Shown in pieces: positions 31,438-39,157 of a DNA stretch of 64,000 nt. Source of the DNA: Piscinibacter sp. XHJ-5. GTDB taxonomy: Bacteria; Pseudomonadota; Gammaproteobacteria; Burkholderiales; Burkholderiaceae_C. A program made the position numbers and the translations under genes. The number at the start of each line of letters is the position of its first letter. The first letter of the stretch is position 1. Under the pieces are notes generated by a model. The model did no database searches. It was not told the origin of the DNA and saw only the letters and a list, made by a program, of their open reading frames with translations. The stretch is taken from the NCBI RefSeq assembly GCF_029855045.1, contig NZ_CP123228.1:5456001-5520000 (forward strand), given 5' to 3'.

Positions 31438-32448
31438 ATGAGCAAGGACTTCTTCCAGTCCCGGCGGCTGAGGCTCGCCGCGGCCGTCATCGCGCTTGGG
31501 GTCGCCGCGCCGGTCCTCGCGTGGGAGCCGGCCAAGCCGGTGGAGTTCGTGGTTCCCGCGGGAACCGGCGGTGGCGCCGACCAGATGGCGCGCCTCATCC
31601 AGGGCATCGTCGTCAAGCACAACCTGATGAAGCAGCCGCTCGTGGTCGTGAACAAGTCCGGCGGCGCGGGCGCCGAAGGCTTTCTCTCGGTGAAGGAAGC
31701 CTCGGGCGACCCGCACAAGATCATCATCACGCTGTCCAACCTGTTCACCACGCCGATGGCCACCGGCGTTCCGTTCAACTGGAAGGACATGACCCCGGTC
31801 GCGATGATGGCCCTGGACAACTTCGTGTTGTGGACCAACGCGAGCCAGCCCTACCAGACCGCGAAGGACTACATCGCCGCGGTGAAGGCAGCGGGTCCGA
31901 ACAAGTTCAAGATGGCCGGCACCGGCTCGAAGCAGGAGGACCAGATCCTCACCGTCGCGATCGAGAAGGCGACCGGCACGAAGTTCATCTACATCCCGTT
32001 CAAGGGGGGTGGTGACGTCGCGGTGCAGCTGGTCGGCGGACACGTGCAGTCGACCGTCAACAACCCGATCGAGGCGGTGGCGCAGTGGCGCGCCGGCTCG
32101 CTGCGCCCGCTGTGCGTGTTCGACGACGAGCGCATGCCCTACAAGGCCAAGGTGACCGACACGCAGTCGTGGAACGACATCCCGACCTGCAAGGAAGCCG
32201 GCGTGCCGACCGAGTACACCATGCTGCGCGGCATCTTCATGCCCGCCGGCATCACGCCGGACCAGCGCGCCTTCTACGTGGACCTGCTGACCAAGATCCG
32301 CAACACGCCGGAGTGGAAGGAGTACATGGAGAAGGGTGCCTTCAACCAGAGCTTCATGACCGGCGCCGAGTTCACCAAGTGGCTCGAGGGCGCCGAGACC
32401 ACGCACCGCACCCTGATGACCGAAGCCGGCTTCATCGGCAACAAGTAA
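31438..32448 (+). CDS. tctC: tripartite tricarboxylate transporter periplasmic binding protein (Bug/TctC family)
   Basis: TctC-type proteins capture a carboxylate in the periplasm for the TctAB membrane carrier. The 336-aa product has a signal peptide ending ...APVLA, then WEPAKPVEFVVPAGTGGGADQMARL with the GTGGGAD ligand-loop typical of Bug proteins, and a second-lobe motif IYIPFKGGGDVAVQLVGGHV. ATG at 31438 has AAGGAG 6 bases upstream. TctB and TctA genes follow. The linked Frc and formate dehydrogenase genes make oxalate or a related small acid the most likely ligand; this is inference from context. Confidence 0.92.
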   Translation: MSKDFFQSRRLRLAAAVIALGVAAPVLAWEPAKPVEFVVPAGTGGGADQMARLIQGIVVKHNLMKQPLVVVNKSGGAGAEGFLSVKEASGDPHKIIITLSNLFTTPMATGVPFNWKDMTPVAMMALDNFVLWTNASQPYQTAKDYIAAVKAAGPNKFKMAGTGSKQEDQILTVAIEKATGTKFIYIPFKGGGDVAVQLVGGHVQSTVNNPIEAVAQWRAGSLRPLCVFDDERMPYKAKVTDTQSWNDIPTCKEAGVPTEYTMLRGIFMPAGITPDQRAFYVDLLTKIRNTPEWKEYMEKGAFNQSFMTGAEFTKWLEGAETTHRTLMTEAGFIGNK

Positions 32449-32458
32449 GGCCGAAGCC

Positions 32459-32977
32459 GTGAGCCAGGAGCATCCCGAAGCCGCGGGCCGCCCGGTCACG
32501 ACCACCTGCGTGGTCGAGGCGGCCATCGCCCTCGTCCTGCTGGTCGCCGGCATCGTCGTCATCGTCGAGAGCCGCCGGCTCGGCGCCGGCTGGACCACCG
32601 ACGGCCCGGGATCGGGCTACTTTCCGTTCTACATCGGCCTGATCATCGCCGTCTCGAGCGCGGCCATCCTGGTCCAGGCGCTGTTCGGCAAGAACCGCAA
32701 CCGGGCGGTCTTCATCGACACCGCGCAGCTCAAGCGCGTGATGTCGGTGCTGCTGCCCGCCGCGGCCTACGTCCTCGCCGTCAAGCTCTTCGGGCTGTAC
32801 GTCGCCTCGGCGGTCTACATCGCGCTGTTCATGATCGTGCTGGGCAAGTACTCGTGGCTGAAGAGCATCGCCGTCGCGCTGGCGGTCAACGGACTGCTCT
32901 TCTTCATGTTCGAGTTGTGGTTCAAGGTGCCGCTGTACAAGGGCACGCTCGACCCGCTGCGCTTCTTCGTACGCTGA
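32459..32977 (+). CDS. tctB: tripartite tricarboxylate transporter small membrane subunit (TctB)
   Basis: The 172-aa protein has four predicted membrane helices with the typical TctB motif GPGSGYFPFYIGLIIA between helices 1 and 2. It is the small, poorly conserved partner of TctA. A GTG start at 32459, ten bases after the tctC stop, is used; no closer ATG exists. The tctA gene follows by 12 bases, completing a C-B-A operon. Confidence 0.88.
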   Translation: MSQEHPEAAGRPVTTTCVVEAAIALVLLVAGIVVIVESRRLGAGWTTDGPGSGYFPFYIGLIIAVSSAAILVQALFGKNRNRAVFIDTAQLKRVMSVLLPAAAYVLAVKLFGLYVASAVYIALFMIVLGKYSWLKSIAVALAVNGLLFFMFELWFKVPLYKGTLDPLRFFVR

Positions 32978-32989
32978 ACGGATCACGCC

Positions 32990-34537
32990 ATGGACGAAAT
33001 CGGCGCATTGATGCATGGCTTCGCGGTGATCCTCACGCCGCTGAACATCGGCCTGATGTTCGTCGGCATCATCCTCGGCGTCCTGATCGGCGTGCTGCCG
33101 GGCCTCGGCGGCGCCAACGGCGTGGCGATCCTGCTGCCGCTCACGTTCTCGATGTCGCCGACGTCGGCGATCATCATGCTGTCGTGCATCTACTGGGGCG
33201 CGCTGTTCGGCGGGGCGATCACGTCGATCCTGTTCAACATCCCCGGCGAGCCCTGGTCGGTGGCCACCACCTTCGACGGCCACCCCATGGCGCAGCAGGG
33301 ACGCGCCGGCGAGGCGCTGACCACCGCGTTCACCTCGTCGTTCGTCGGCGCCTTCGTCGCGGTCGTGATGATCACCTTCCTCGCGCCGCTGGTGGCCAAG
33401 TTCGCGCTGAAGTTCGGCGCCCCCGAGTTCTTCTCGGTGTACCTGCTCACCTTCTGCAGCTTCGTCGGCATGGGCAAGGGCTCGCCGTTCAAGACGCTGC
33501 TGTCGATGGCTCTGGGCTTCGCGCTGGCCGCCGTCGGCACGGACACCGTCACCGGCCAGCTGCGCCTGACCTTCGGCCAGGTCGAGCTGATGCGCGGCTT
33601 CGATTTCCTGATCGCGGTCATCGGCCTGTTCGGCATCGGCGAGATCCTGCTGTCGATGGAGGAAGGGCTGAAGTTCTCAGGCAAGAGCGCCAAGCTCGAT
33701 CCCAAGGTCGTGCTGCAGACCTGGAAGCAGCTGCCCGCGTACTGGGCCACCTACCTGCGCAGCTCGCTGATCGGCATCTGGATGGGCATCACGCCGGGCG
33801 GCGCGACGCCCGCGTCCTTCATGAGCTACGGCGTGGCCAAGAAGATGTCCAAGAAGGGGGCGCGCTTCGGCACCGGCGAGACCGAAGGCGTGGTCGCTCC
33901 GGAGACGGCCGCGCACGCGGCCGGCACCAGCGCGCTGCTGCCGATGATCGCGCTGGGCATTCCGGGCTCGCCGACGGCCGCCGTGCTGCTGGGCGGACTG
34001 CTGATCTGGGGCCTGCAGCCCGGGCCGCTGCTGTTCGTCGAGCAGAAGGACTTCGTGTGGGGCCTGATCGCCAGCATGTACCTGGGCAACGTGGTGGGGC
34101 TGATCGTGGTGCTGAGCACCGTGCCGCTGTTCGCCGCCATCCTGCGCATTCCCTTCTCGATCATCGCGCCCGTGATCATCGTCATCTGCGCGATCGGCGC
34201 CTACACCGTGCACAACGCGGTGCTCGACATCTGGTTCATGCTGGGGTTCGGCGTCGTCGGCTACCTGTTCAAGAAGATCGACATCCCGCTGGCGCCGCTG
34301 GTGCTCGCGATCGTGCTGGGCGACAAGGCCGAGGACTCGTTCCGCCAGGCCATGCTGTCGTCACAGGGCGATCTCGGCATCATGTGGGCGAACCCCCTGG
34401 TCGGCAGCATCACGACGCTCGCACTCGTCATGCTGCTCTGGCCGCTGCTTTCCAAGGGCCTCGCGTTGCTCAGATCGCCGAGGCCGCGCAAGTCCGACGA
34501 TCCGACGCCGGGCCCGATCGACACGAGGGTGACCTGA
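32990..34537 (+). CDS. tctA: tripartite tricarboxylate transporter large permease (TctA)
   Basis: TctA is the 12-helix carrier driven by cation gradients. The 515-aa product shows the two family repeats with GVLPGLGGANGVAILLPLTF and GITPGGATPASFMSYGVAKKMSK, plus PGSPTAAVLLGGLLIWGLQPGP. It completes the transporter with TctC and TctB. The stop is separated from the start of a kinase-like/BON gene by only two bases, placing that protein in the same transcript. Confidence 0.95.
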   Translation: MDEIGALMHGFAVILTPLNIGLMFVGIILGVLIGVLPGLGGANGVAILLPLTFSMSPTSAIIMLSCIYWGALFGGAITSILFNIPGEPWSVATTFDGHPMAQQGRAGEALTTAFTSSFVGAFVAVVMITFLAPLVAKFALKFGAPEFFSVYLLTFCSFVGMGKGSPFKTLLSMALGFALAAVGTDTVTGQLRLTFGQVELMRGFDFLIAVIGLFGIGEILLSMEEGLKFSGKSAKLDPKVVLQTWKQLPAYWATYLRSSLIGIWMGITPGGATPASFMSYGVAKKMSKKGARFGTGETEGVVAPETAAHAAGTSALLPMIALGIPGSPTAAVLLGGLLIWGLQPGPLLFVEQKDFVWGLIASMYLGNVVGLIVVLSTVPLFAAILRIPFSIIAPVIIVICAIGAYTVHNAVLDIWFMLGFGVVGYLFKKIDIPLAPLVLAIVLGDKAEDSFRQAMLSSQGDLGIMWANPLVGSITTLALVMLLWPLLSKGLALLRSPRPRKSDDPTPGPIDTRVT

Positions 34538-34539
34538 AC

Positions 34540-35376
34540 ATGCCTGTGATCGCCATGACCCAGGAGATGGGCTCGCTCGCCAAGGACGTGGCGCTGCAGC
34601 TCGCGCAGACGATGGGCCTCGCGGTGATGCGCCACGAGGTGGCCGACCGCGTCGCGGGCGAGCTGGACCTGCCCAAGAGCCTCATCCATCGCCTGCGCGG
34701 CGGCAAGGCCGGGCTGGTGGAGCGCCTCAAGGCCGACCAGCGCAGCATCGCGCTGTACACCGCCGACGAGCTCTTCTCGCTGGCCGACCGCGGCAACGTG
34801 GTGCTTCGCGGCTGGGGCGCCACCGTGCTGTTGCGGCCGGTGCCGCACGTGGTGTGCGTGCGCATCACCCGCTCGTTCGCCAAGCGGGTCGAATGGGTGA
34901 TGGCCGACCTGGACACCGACGACGTCGGGCTGGCCGAGGCGGAGGTGCGGCGCAGCGACCGCGCCCACGCCTCGCGCATGAACGACCTGTTCGGCGTGAC
35001 CTGGGGCGATCCGGTGCTCTACGACCTGACGCTGAACACCGACCGCGTCTCGATCGACAGCTGCGTCGAGCAGATCCGGCTGATGACCACGCGCCCCGAG
35101 TTCGCCGAGACGGCCGAGTCGCACGCGCTGCTCGACGCGATGGCGCTGGAGGCGCGGGTGCGCGTGGCGCTGAAGCAGGACGAGGTGACACGCGACATCG
35201 AGGTCACCATCCAGGCGAACCACGGACGAGTCGCGCTGCAGGGCATCGTGCTGGACGCGGAAGAACGATCGCGGGCGGAGTCGGTGGCGGCCGGCGCGCA
35301 AGGGGTCGTCAGCGTCGACAACCAGCTGCGGCTGATGAGCCACCCGAAGAAGTTCATGTCCTCCAAGCAGACCTGA
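34540..35376 (+). CDS. cytidylate-kinase-like protein with C-terminal BON domain
   Basis: The 278-aa protein starts like the cytidylate kinase-like family (VIAMTQEMGSLAKDVALQLAQTMGLAV), but the usual Gly-rich phosphate loop is changed to GSLAKD, with no GK(S/T), so kinase activity is doubtful. The middle keeps VVLRGWGATVLL and YDLTLNTDRVS, family hallmarks. Residues ~210-270 form a BON domain (IEVTIQANHGRVALQGIVLDAEERSRAESV), usually a lipid- or ligand-binding module. It is the last gene of the transporter operon, two bases after tctA, and probably acts in transport regulation or substrate sensing. Function unknown. Confidence 0.75.
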   Translation: MPVIAMTQEMGSLAKDVALQLAQTMGLAVMRHEVADRVAGELDLPKSLIHRLRGGKAGLVERLKADQRSIALYTADELFSLADRGNVVLRGWGATVLLRPVPHVVCVRITRSFAKRVEWVMADLDTDDVGLAEAEVRRSDRAHASRMNDLFGVTWGDPVLYDLTLNTDRVSIDSCVEQIRLMTTRPEFAETAESHALLDAMALEARVRVALKQDEVTRDIEVTIQANHGRVALQGIVLDAEERSRAESVAAGAQGVVSVDNQLRLMSHPKKFMSSKQT

Positions 35377-35402
35377 CGCCAGCGGGAAGATCCAGGCCCC
35401 GC

Positions 35403-36011
35403 CTAGATCTTCCCGGCGTGGCGCAGGCGGCTCAAGGTCTCGGCCGAAAGATTCAGGTACGACGCCAGCTCCTTCTGCGGGATCCGGTCCGACAGCTCCG
35501 GGTGCTTGCGCATGAAGCGATGCACGCGACCCGGTGCGTCGAGCAGGTGCAGCGTGATGGTGTGGGCCATGATCTCGCTCATGCCGCGCATCACCGCGTA
35601 CTCGAAGGTCTCCTTCGTCTGCGGCCGCCGGTTGATGAAATCGACCCACTCGGTGAGCGGCATGCGCGCGACGCGCGCCTTGGTGACGCAGACGATGCCG
35701 TAGGGCGTGGGCGTGCCCAGGCGCCAGGCCGCATAGCTGGTCTCCATCTCGCCCTCGCCCGCGAAGCGCAGGATCATCTCCTTGCCTTCGGCATTGGCCA
35801 CCACGCGCTTCAGGATGCCGTCGATGATGAAGTACTGCTCCATCTCGCGCACGCCCTGGTGCAGCAGGAAATCGCCCTTGTGCCCGTCGACGATGTCGAG
35901 GTGCGACTCGAGGTCCGCGCGGTCGTCTTCGCGCAGCTGCTGGAGGACGACGTTCTTGTGAAGCTGCAGCCGGATGACGGCGCGTTCCGCGTGATTCGAA
36001 AGACGGGTCAT
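35403..36011 (-). CDS. Crp/Fnr-family transcriptional regulator
   Basis: The 202-aa protein has a cyclic-nucleotide-binding-like beta-roll (~20-125) and a C-terminal helix-turn-helix: IPQKELASYLNLSAETLSRLRHAGKI. The recognition helix ETLSRL keeps the Glu, Ser and Arg by which FNR reads TTGA, matching the TTGACCGCGGTCAA sites nearby. The cluster cysteines of true FNR are absent, so it is not an iron-sulfur oxygen sensor; the effector is unknown. It is divergent from the ThDP-enzyme operon. ATG at 36011 is chosen because an in-frame TTG further upstream lies inside the operator itself. Confidence 0.9.
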   Translation of the reverse strand: MTRLSNHAERAVIRLQLHKNVVLQQLREDDRADLESHLDIVDGHKGDFLLHQGVREMEQYFIIDGILKRVVANAEGKEMILRFAGEGEMETSYAAWRLGTPTPYGIVCVTKARVARMPLTEWVDFINRRPQTKETFEYAVMRGMSEIMAHTITLHLLDAPGRVHRFMRKHPELSDRIPQKELASYLNLSAETLSRLRHAGKI

Positions 36012-36042
36012 GCGTGGGGATCTGCGCCAGTTTTCCGGAATC

Positions 36043-36056
36043 TTGACCGCGGTCAA
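36043..36056. promoter_or_regulatory. Crp/Fnr-type operator in the crp / ThDP-enzyme divergent gap
   Basis: A second exact copy of TTGACCGCGGTCAA, sharing 19 identical bases with the tctC upstream site. It lies 31 bases upstream of the Crp/Fnr start and 57 bases upstream of the ThDP enzyme start, suited to autoregulation plus control of the catabolic operon. Confidence 0.7.
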
Positions 36057-36113
36057 CGGCGGAAGACGATGACGGCAATCATAGTCGTGGCGCTCCGATC
36101 ACGAAGGAACACC

Positions 36114-37868
36114 ATGTCCTCAACCATCGAACAGAAGGTCGCGTCGACGACCGCCGAAGACACACTGAAAGCCAAGAGCCGGGACGCGAACGTGATCTCG
36201 GGCGGGCACCTGGTGGCGCGTGCGCTGAAGAACGAAGGGGTCGACACCATCTTCACGCTGTGCGGCGGGCACATCATCGACATCTACGACGGCTGCGTCG
36301 ACGAGGGCATCCGCATCGTCGACGTGCGCCACGAGCAGGTCGCCGCCCACGCGGCCGACGGCTACGCGCGGCAGACCGGCAGGCTCGGCTGCGTGGTCAC
36401 CACCGCCGGCCCCGGCTGCACCAACGCCGTGACCGGCATCGCCACCGCGTTCCGCTCGGAAAGCCCGGTGCTTCACATCGGCGGCCAGGGCGCGATGACG
36501 CAGCACATGATGGGCTCGCTGCAGGACCTGCCGCACGTGGACATGATGCGGCCCATCACGAAATTCTCCGCCGGCGTGCGCTCCACCGAGCGCGTGGCCG
36601 ACATGGTGTCGATGGCAGCGCGCGAATGCTTCAACGGCGCACCCGGCCCGGCGTACCTGGAGATCCCGCGCGACATCCTCGACCGCGAGATCGACGTCGC
36701 CAAGGCCGTGGTCCCCGGCGTGGGCCGCTACCGCGCCTCGCCCAAGTCGCTGGGCGACCCCGCCGACATCGAGAAGCTGGCCGACCTGCTGGTCGGCGCC
36801 GAGCGCCCGGCCATCCTCTTCGGCCAGCAGGTGTGGACGGCGCGCGGCCACGAGCAGGCCGCCGCCCTGCTGCGCGGCCTGGACATCCCCGGCTACTTCA
36901 ATGGCGCGAGCCGCGGCCTGCTGCCGCCGAACGATCCGCACCACTTCGACCGCACCCGCTCCAAGGCCTTCGACAAGGCCGACGTGATCGTCATCGTCGG
37001 CACGCCGTTCGACTTCCGCATGGGGTACGGCAAGCGCATCAGCCGCGACCTGAAGCTCGTGCAGATCGACATGAGCTATTCGACCGTCGGCAAGAACCGC
37101 GACATCGACCTCGGCCTCGCGGGCGACCCCGGCACCATCCTCGGCGCGGTGCTGCAGGCCGCCAGCGGGCGCCTCAGGAACGACAAGCGCGAGAAGCGCC
37201 GCGAGTGGATGAAGGAGCTGGCCGCCGCCGAGGAAGTGGCCACGGCCAAGCTGATGCCGCTGTTCAGGTCGGACAGCTCGCCCATCAACCCGTACCGCGT
37301 CGCGCACGAGATCAACGAGTTCCTGACCGACGACACGATCTACATCGGCGACGGCGGCGACGTCGTGACCATCTCGGCGCAGGCCGTGCGGCCGCGTCGT
37401 CCGGGCCAGTGGATGGACCCGGGCGCGCTCGGCTCGCTGGGCATAGGCACCGGCTTCGCGATCGCCGCCGGCTTGGCCAACCCCGACAAGGAAGTGCTCT
37501 GCTACTACGGCGACGGCGCCTTCGCGATGACCGCCTTCGACATGGAGACGGCCAACCGCTTCAAGGTCCCGTACGTCGCCGTGGTCGGCAACAACTCCGC
37601 CATGAACCAGATCCGCTACGGCCAGATCGCCAAGTACGGCGCCGAGCGCGGCAGCGTCGGCAACCTGCTGGGCGACGTGCCCTTCGGCCGCTTCGCCGAG
37701 ATGCTCGGCGGCTACGGCGAGGAGGTTCGCGAGCCCGCGAAGATCGCCGGCGCCCTGCAGCGCGCGCGAGAGTCGGTGCGCAAGACCGGCCGCTCGGCCG
37801 TCATCAACATCTGGGTCGATCCGAAGGTGTACGCGCCGGGGACGATGGCGCAGACCATGTACAAATGA
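36114..37868 (+). CDS. ThDP-dependent enzyme, oxalyl-CoA decarboxylase / 2-hydroxyacyl-CoA lyase-like
   Basis: This 584-aa protein has the acetolactate synthase-like three-domain ThDP fold: activating Glu74 in [15 protein letters not shown] and the ThDP/Mg motif [29 protein letters not shown] (in part). Next to Frc, oxalyl-CoA decarboxylase is the obvious guess, but the Oxc Tyr120-Glu121 pair aligns with Leu136-Gln137; the local [13 protein letters not shown] instead resembles human 2-hydroxyacyl-CoA lyase (AFQEFPQV). The C-terminus ([11 protein letters not shown]) also differs from the Oxc lid with its Ser-Arg. Both reactions yield formyl-CoA, which fits the Frc and formate dehydrogenase genes downstream. 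AAGGA precedes the ATG by five bases. The exact substrate is undecided. Confidence 0.8.
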   Translation: MSSTIEQKVASTTAEDTLKAKSRDANVISGGHLVARALKNEGVDTIFTLCGGHIIDIYDGCVDEGIRIVDVRHEQVAAHAADGYARQTGRLGCVVTTAGPGCTNAVTGIATAFRSESPVLHIGGQGAMTQHMMGSLQDLPHVDMMRPITKFSAGVRSTERVADMVSMAARECFNGAPGPAYLEIPRDILDREIDVAKAVVPGVGRYRASPKSLGDPADIEKLADLLVGAERPAILFGQQVWTARGHEQAAALLRGLDIPGYFNGASRGLLPPNDPHHFDRTRSKAFDKADVIVIVGTPFDFRMGYGKRISRDLKLVQIDMSYSTVGKNRDIDLGLAGDPGTILGAVLQAASGRLRNDKREKRREWMKELAAAEEVATAKLMPLFRSDSSPINPYRVAHEINEFLTDDTIYIGDGGDVVTISAQAVRPRRPGQWMDPGALGSLGIGTGFAIAAGLANPDKEVLCYYGDGAFAMTAFDMETANRFKVPYVAVVGNNSAMNQIRYGQIAKYGAERGSVGNLLGDVPFGRFAEMLGGYGEEVREPAKIAGALQRARESVRKTGRSAVINIWVDPKVYAPGTMAQTMYK

Positions 37869-37881
37869 AGGAGCACCGCGA

Positions 37882-39129
37882 ATGAGCAAAGCACTGGATG
37901 GCGTTCGCATCCTCGACTTCACGCACGTGCAGTCCGGGCCCACCTGCACGCAGCTGCTGGCTTGGCTGGGCGCCGACGTGATCAAGGTCGAGAAGGCCGG
38001 CGAAGGCGACGCGACGCGCGGCCAGCTGCGCGACATCCCCGATGTGGACAGCCTCTACTTCACGATGCTCAACCACAACAAGCGCTCGATCACGCTGGAC
38101 ACCAAGAACCCCAAGGGCAAGGAGGTGCTGGCCGCGCTGATCAAGGAATGCGACGTGCTGGTCGAGAACTTCGCGCCCGGCGCGCTCGACCGCATGGGCA
38201 TCACCTGGAAGTACGTGCAGGAACTCAACCCGCGCATGATCGTCGCGTCGGTCAAGGGCTTCGGTCCGGGCCGCTACCAGGACTGCAAGGTCTACGAGAA
38301 CGTCGCGCAGTGCGCCGGTGGTGCCGCCTCGACCACCGGCTTCGACGACGGCCCGCCGATGGTCACCGGCGCGCAGATCGGCGACAGCGGCACCGGGCTG
38401 CACCTCGCGCTGGGCATCGTCGCGGCGCTGTACCAGCGCAACTCCACCGGCCGCGGCCAGAAGGTGCTGGCGCCGATGCAGGACGGCGTGCTCAACCTGT
38501 GCCGGGTCAAGCTGCGCGACCAGCAGCGGCTGGAGCGCACCCATGTGCTGACCGAATACCCGCAGTACCCGGACGGCAAGTTCGGCGACGCGGTGCCGCG
38601 CGCAGGCAATGCCTCCGGCGGCGGCCAGCCGGGCTGGATCCTCAAGTGCAAGGGCTGGGAGACCGATCCCAACGCCTACATCTACTTCATCACGCAGGCC
38701 GCGGTGTGGCCGGCCATCTGCAAGGTGATCGGCGAGGAGAGCTGGATCACCGACCCCGCCTACGCCACGCCGCCGGCTCGGCTGCTGCACCTGAAGCCGA
38801 TCTTCCAGCGCATCGAGCAGTGGACGATGACCAAGACCAAGTTCGAGGCGATGGAGATCCTCAACGAGTTCGACATCCCCTGCGGGCCGATCCTGTCCAT
38901 GAAGGAGATCGCGGCCGACGAGTCGCTGCGCGCCAGCGGCACCATCGTCGAGGTCGAACATCCCAAGCGCGGCAAGTACCTGTCGGTGGGTAACCCGATC
39001 AAGCTGTCGGACAGCCCCACCGAGGTCCGGCGCTCGCCGCTGCTCGGCGAGCACACCGACGAGGTGCTGGCCGAGCTGGGCTACAGCAAGGACGCGATCG
39101 CCGCCCTGCGCGCCGAGCGCGTGATCTGA
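37882..39129 (+). CDS. frc: formyl-CoA:oxalate CoA-transferase
   Basis: Frc is a class III CoA-transferase that moves CoA from formyl-CoA to oxalate (or another acid), releasing formate. The 415-aa sequence follows Oxalobacter Frc closely over its length: [55 protein letters not shown] and catalytic Asp168 in AQIGDSGTG (Asp169 in Oxalobacter). The later [21 protein letters not shown] block is present as [16 protein letters not shown]. It starts 13 bases after the ThDP enzyme gene. This is the strongest single clue that the cluster handles oxalate or a closely related acid. Confidence 0.93.
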   Translation: MSKALDGVRILDFTHVQSGPTCTQLLAWLGADVIKVEKAGEGDATRGQLRDIPDVDSLYFTMLNHNKRSITLDTKNPKGKEVLAALIKECDVLVENFAPGALDRMGITWKYVQELNPRMIVASVKGFGPGRYQDCKVYENVAQCAGGAASTTGFDDGPPMVTGAQIGDSGTGLHLALGIVAALYQRNSTGRGQKVLAPMQDGVLNLCRVKLRDQQRLERTHVLTEYPQYPDGKFGDAVPRAGNASGGGQPGWILKCKGWETDPNAYIYFITQAAVWPAICKVIGEESWITDPAYATPPARLLHLKPIFQRIEQWTMTKTKFEAMEILNEFDIPCGPILSMKEIAADESLRASGTIVEVEHPKRGKYLSVGNPIKLSDSPTEVRRSPLLGEHTDEVLAELGYSKDAIAALRAERVI

Positions 39130-39157
39130 CAGTCGCCATTCCACAGCGAGGGACGCC

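Noticed and set aside
32854..34539. An upstream in-frame extension of the kinase-like/BON gene to about 840 aa
   Set aside because: The extension reads through tctB and tctA in the wrong frame and is low-complexity Arg/Ala-rich; the real start is the ATG after the tctA stop.
36012..36056. A longer Crp/Fnr protein starting at a TTG at 36056
   Set aside because: That codon lies inside the operator palindrome; ATG at 36011 is a better start and matches the family length.
36114..37868. Calling the ThDP enzyme a canonical oxalyl-CoA decarboxylase (oxc)
   Set aside because: Key Oxc residues and C-terminal lid are not conserved; the neighbour Frc alone does not prove it.
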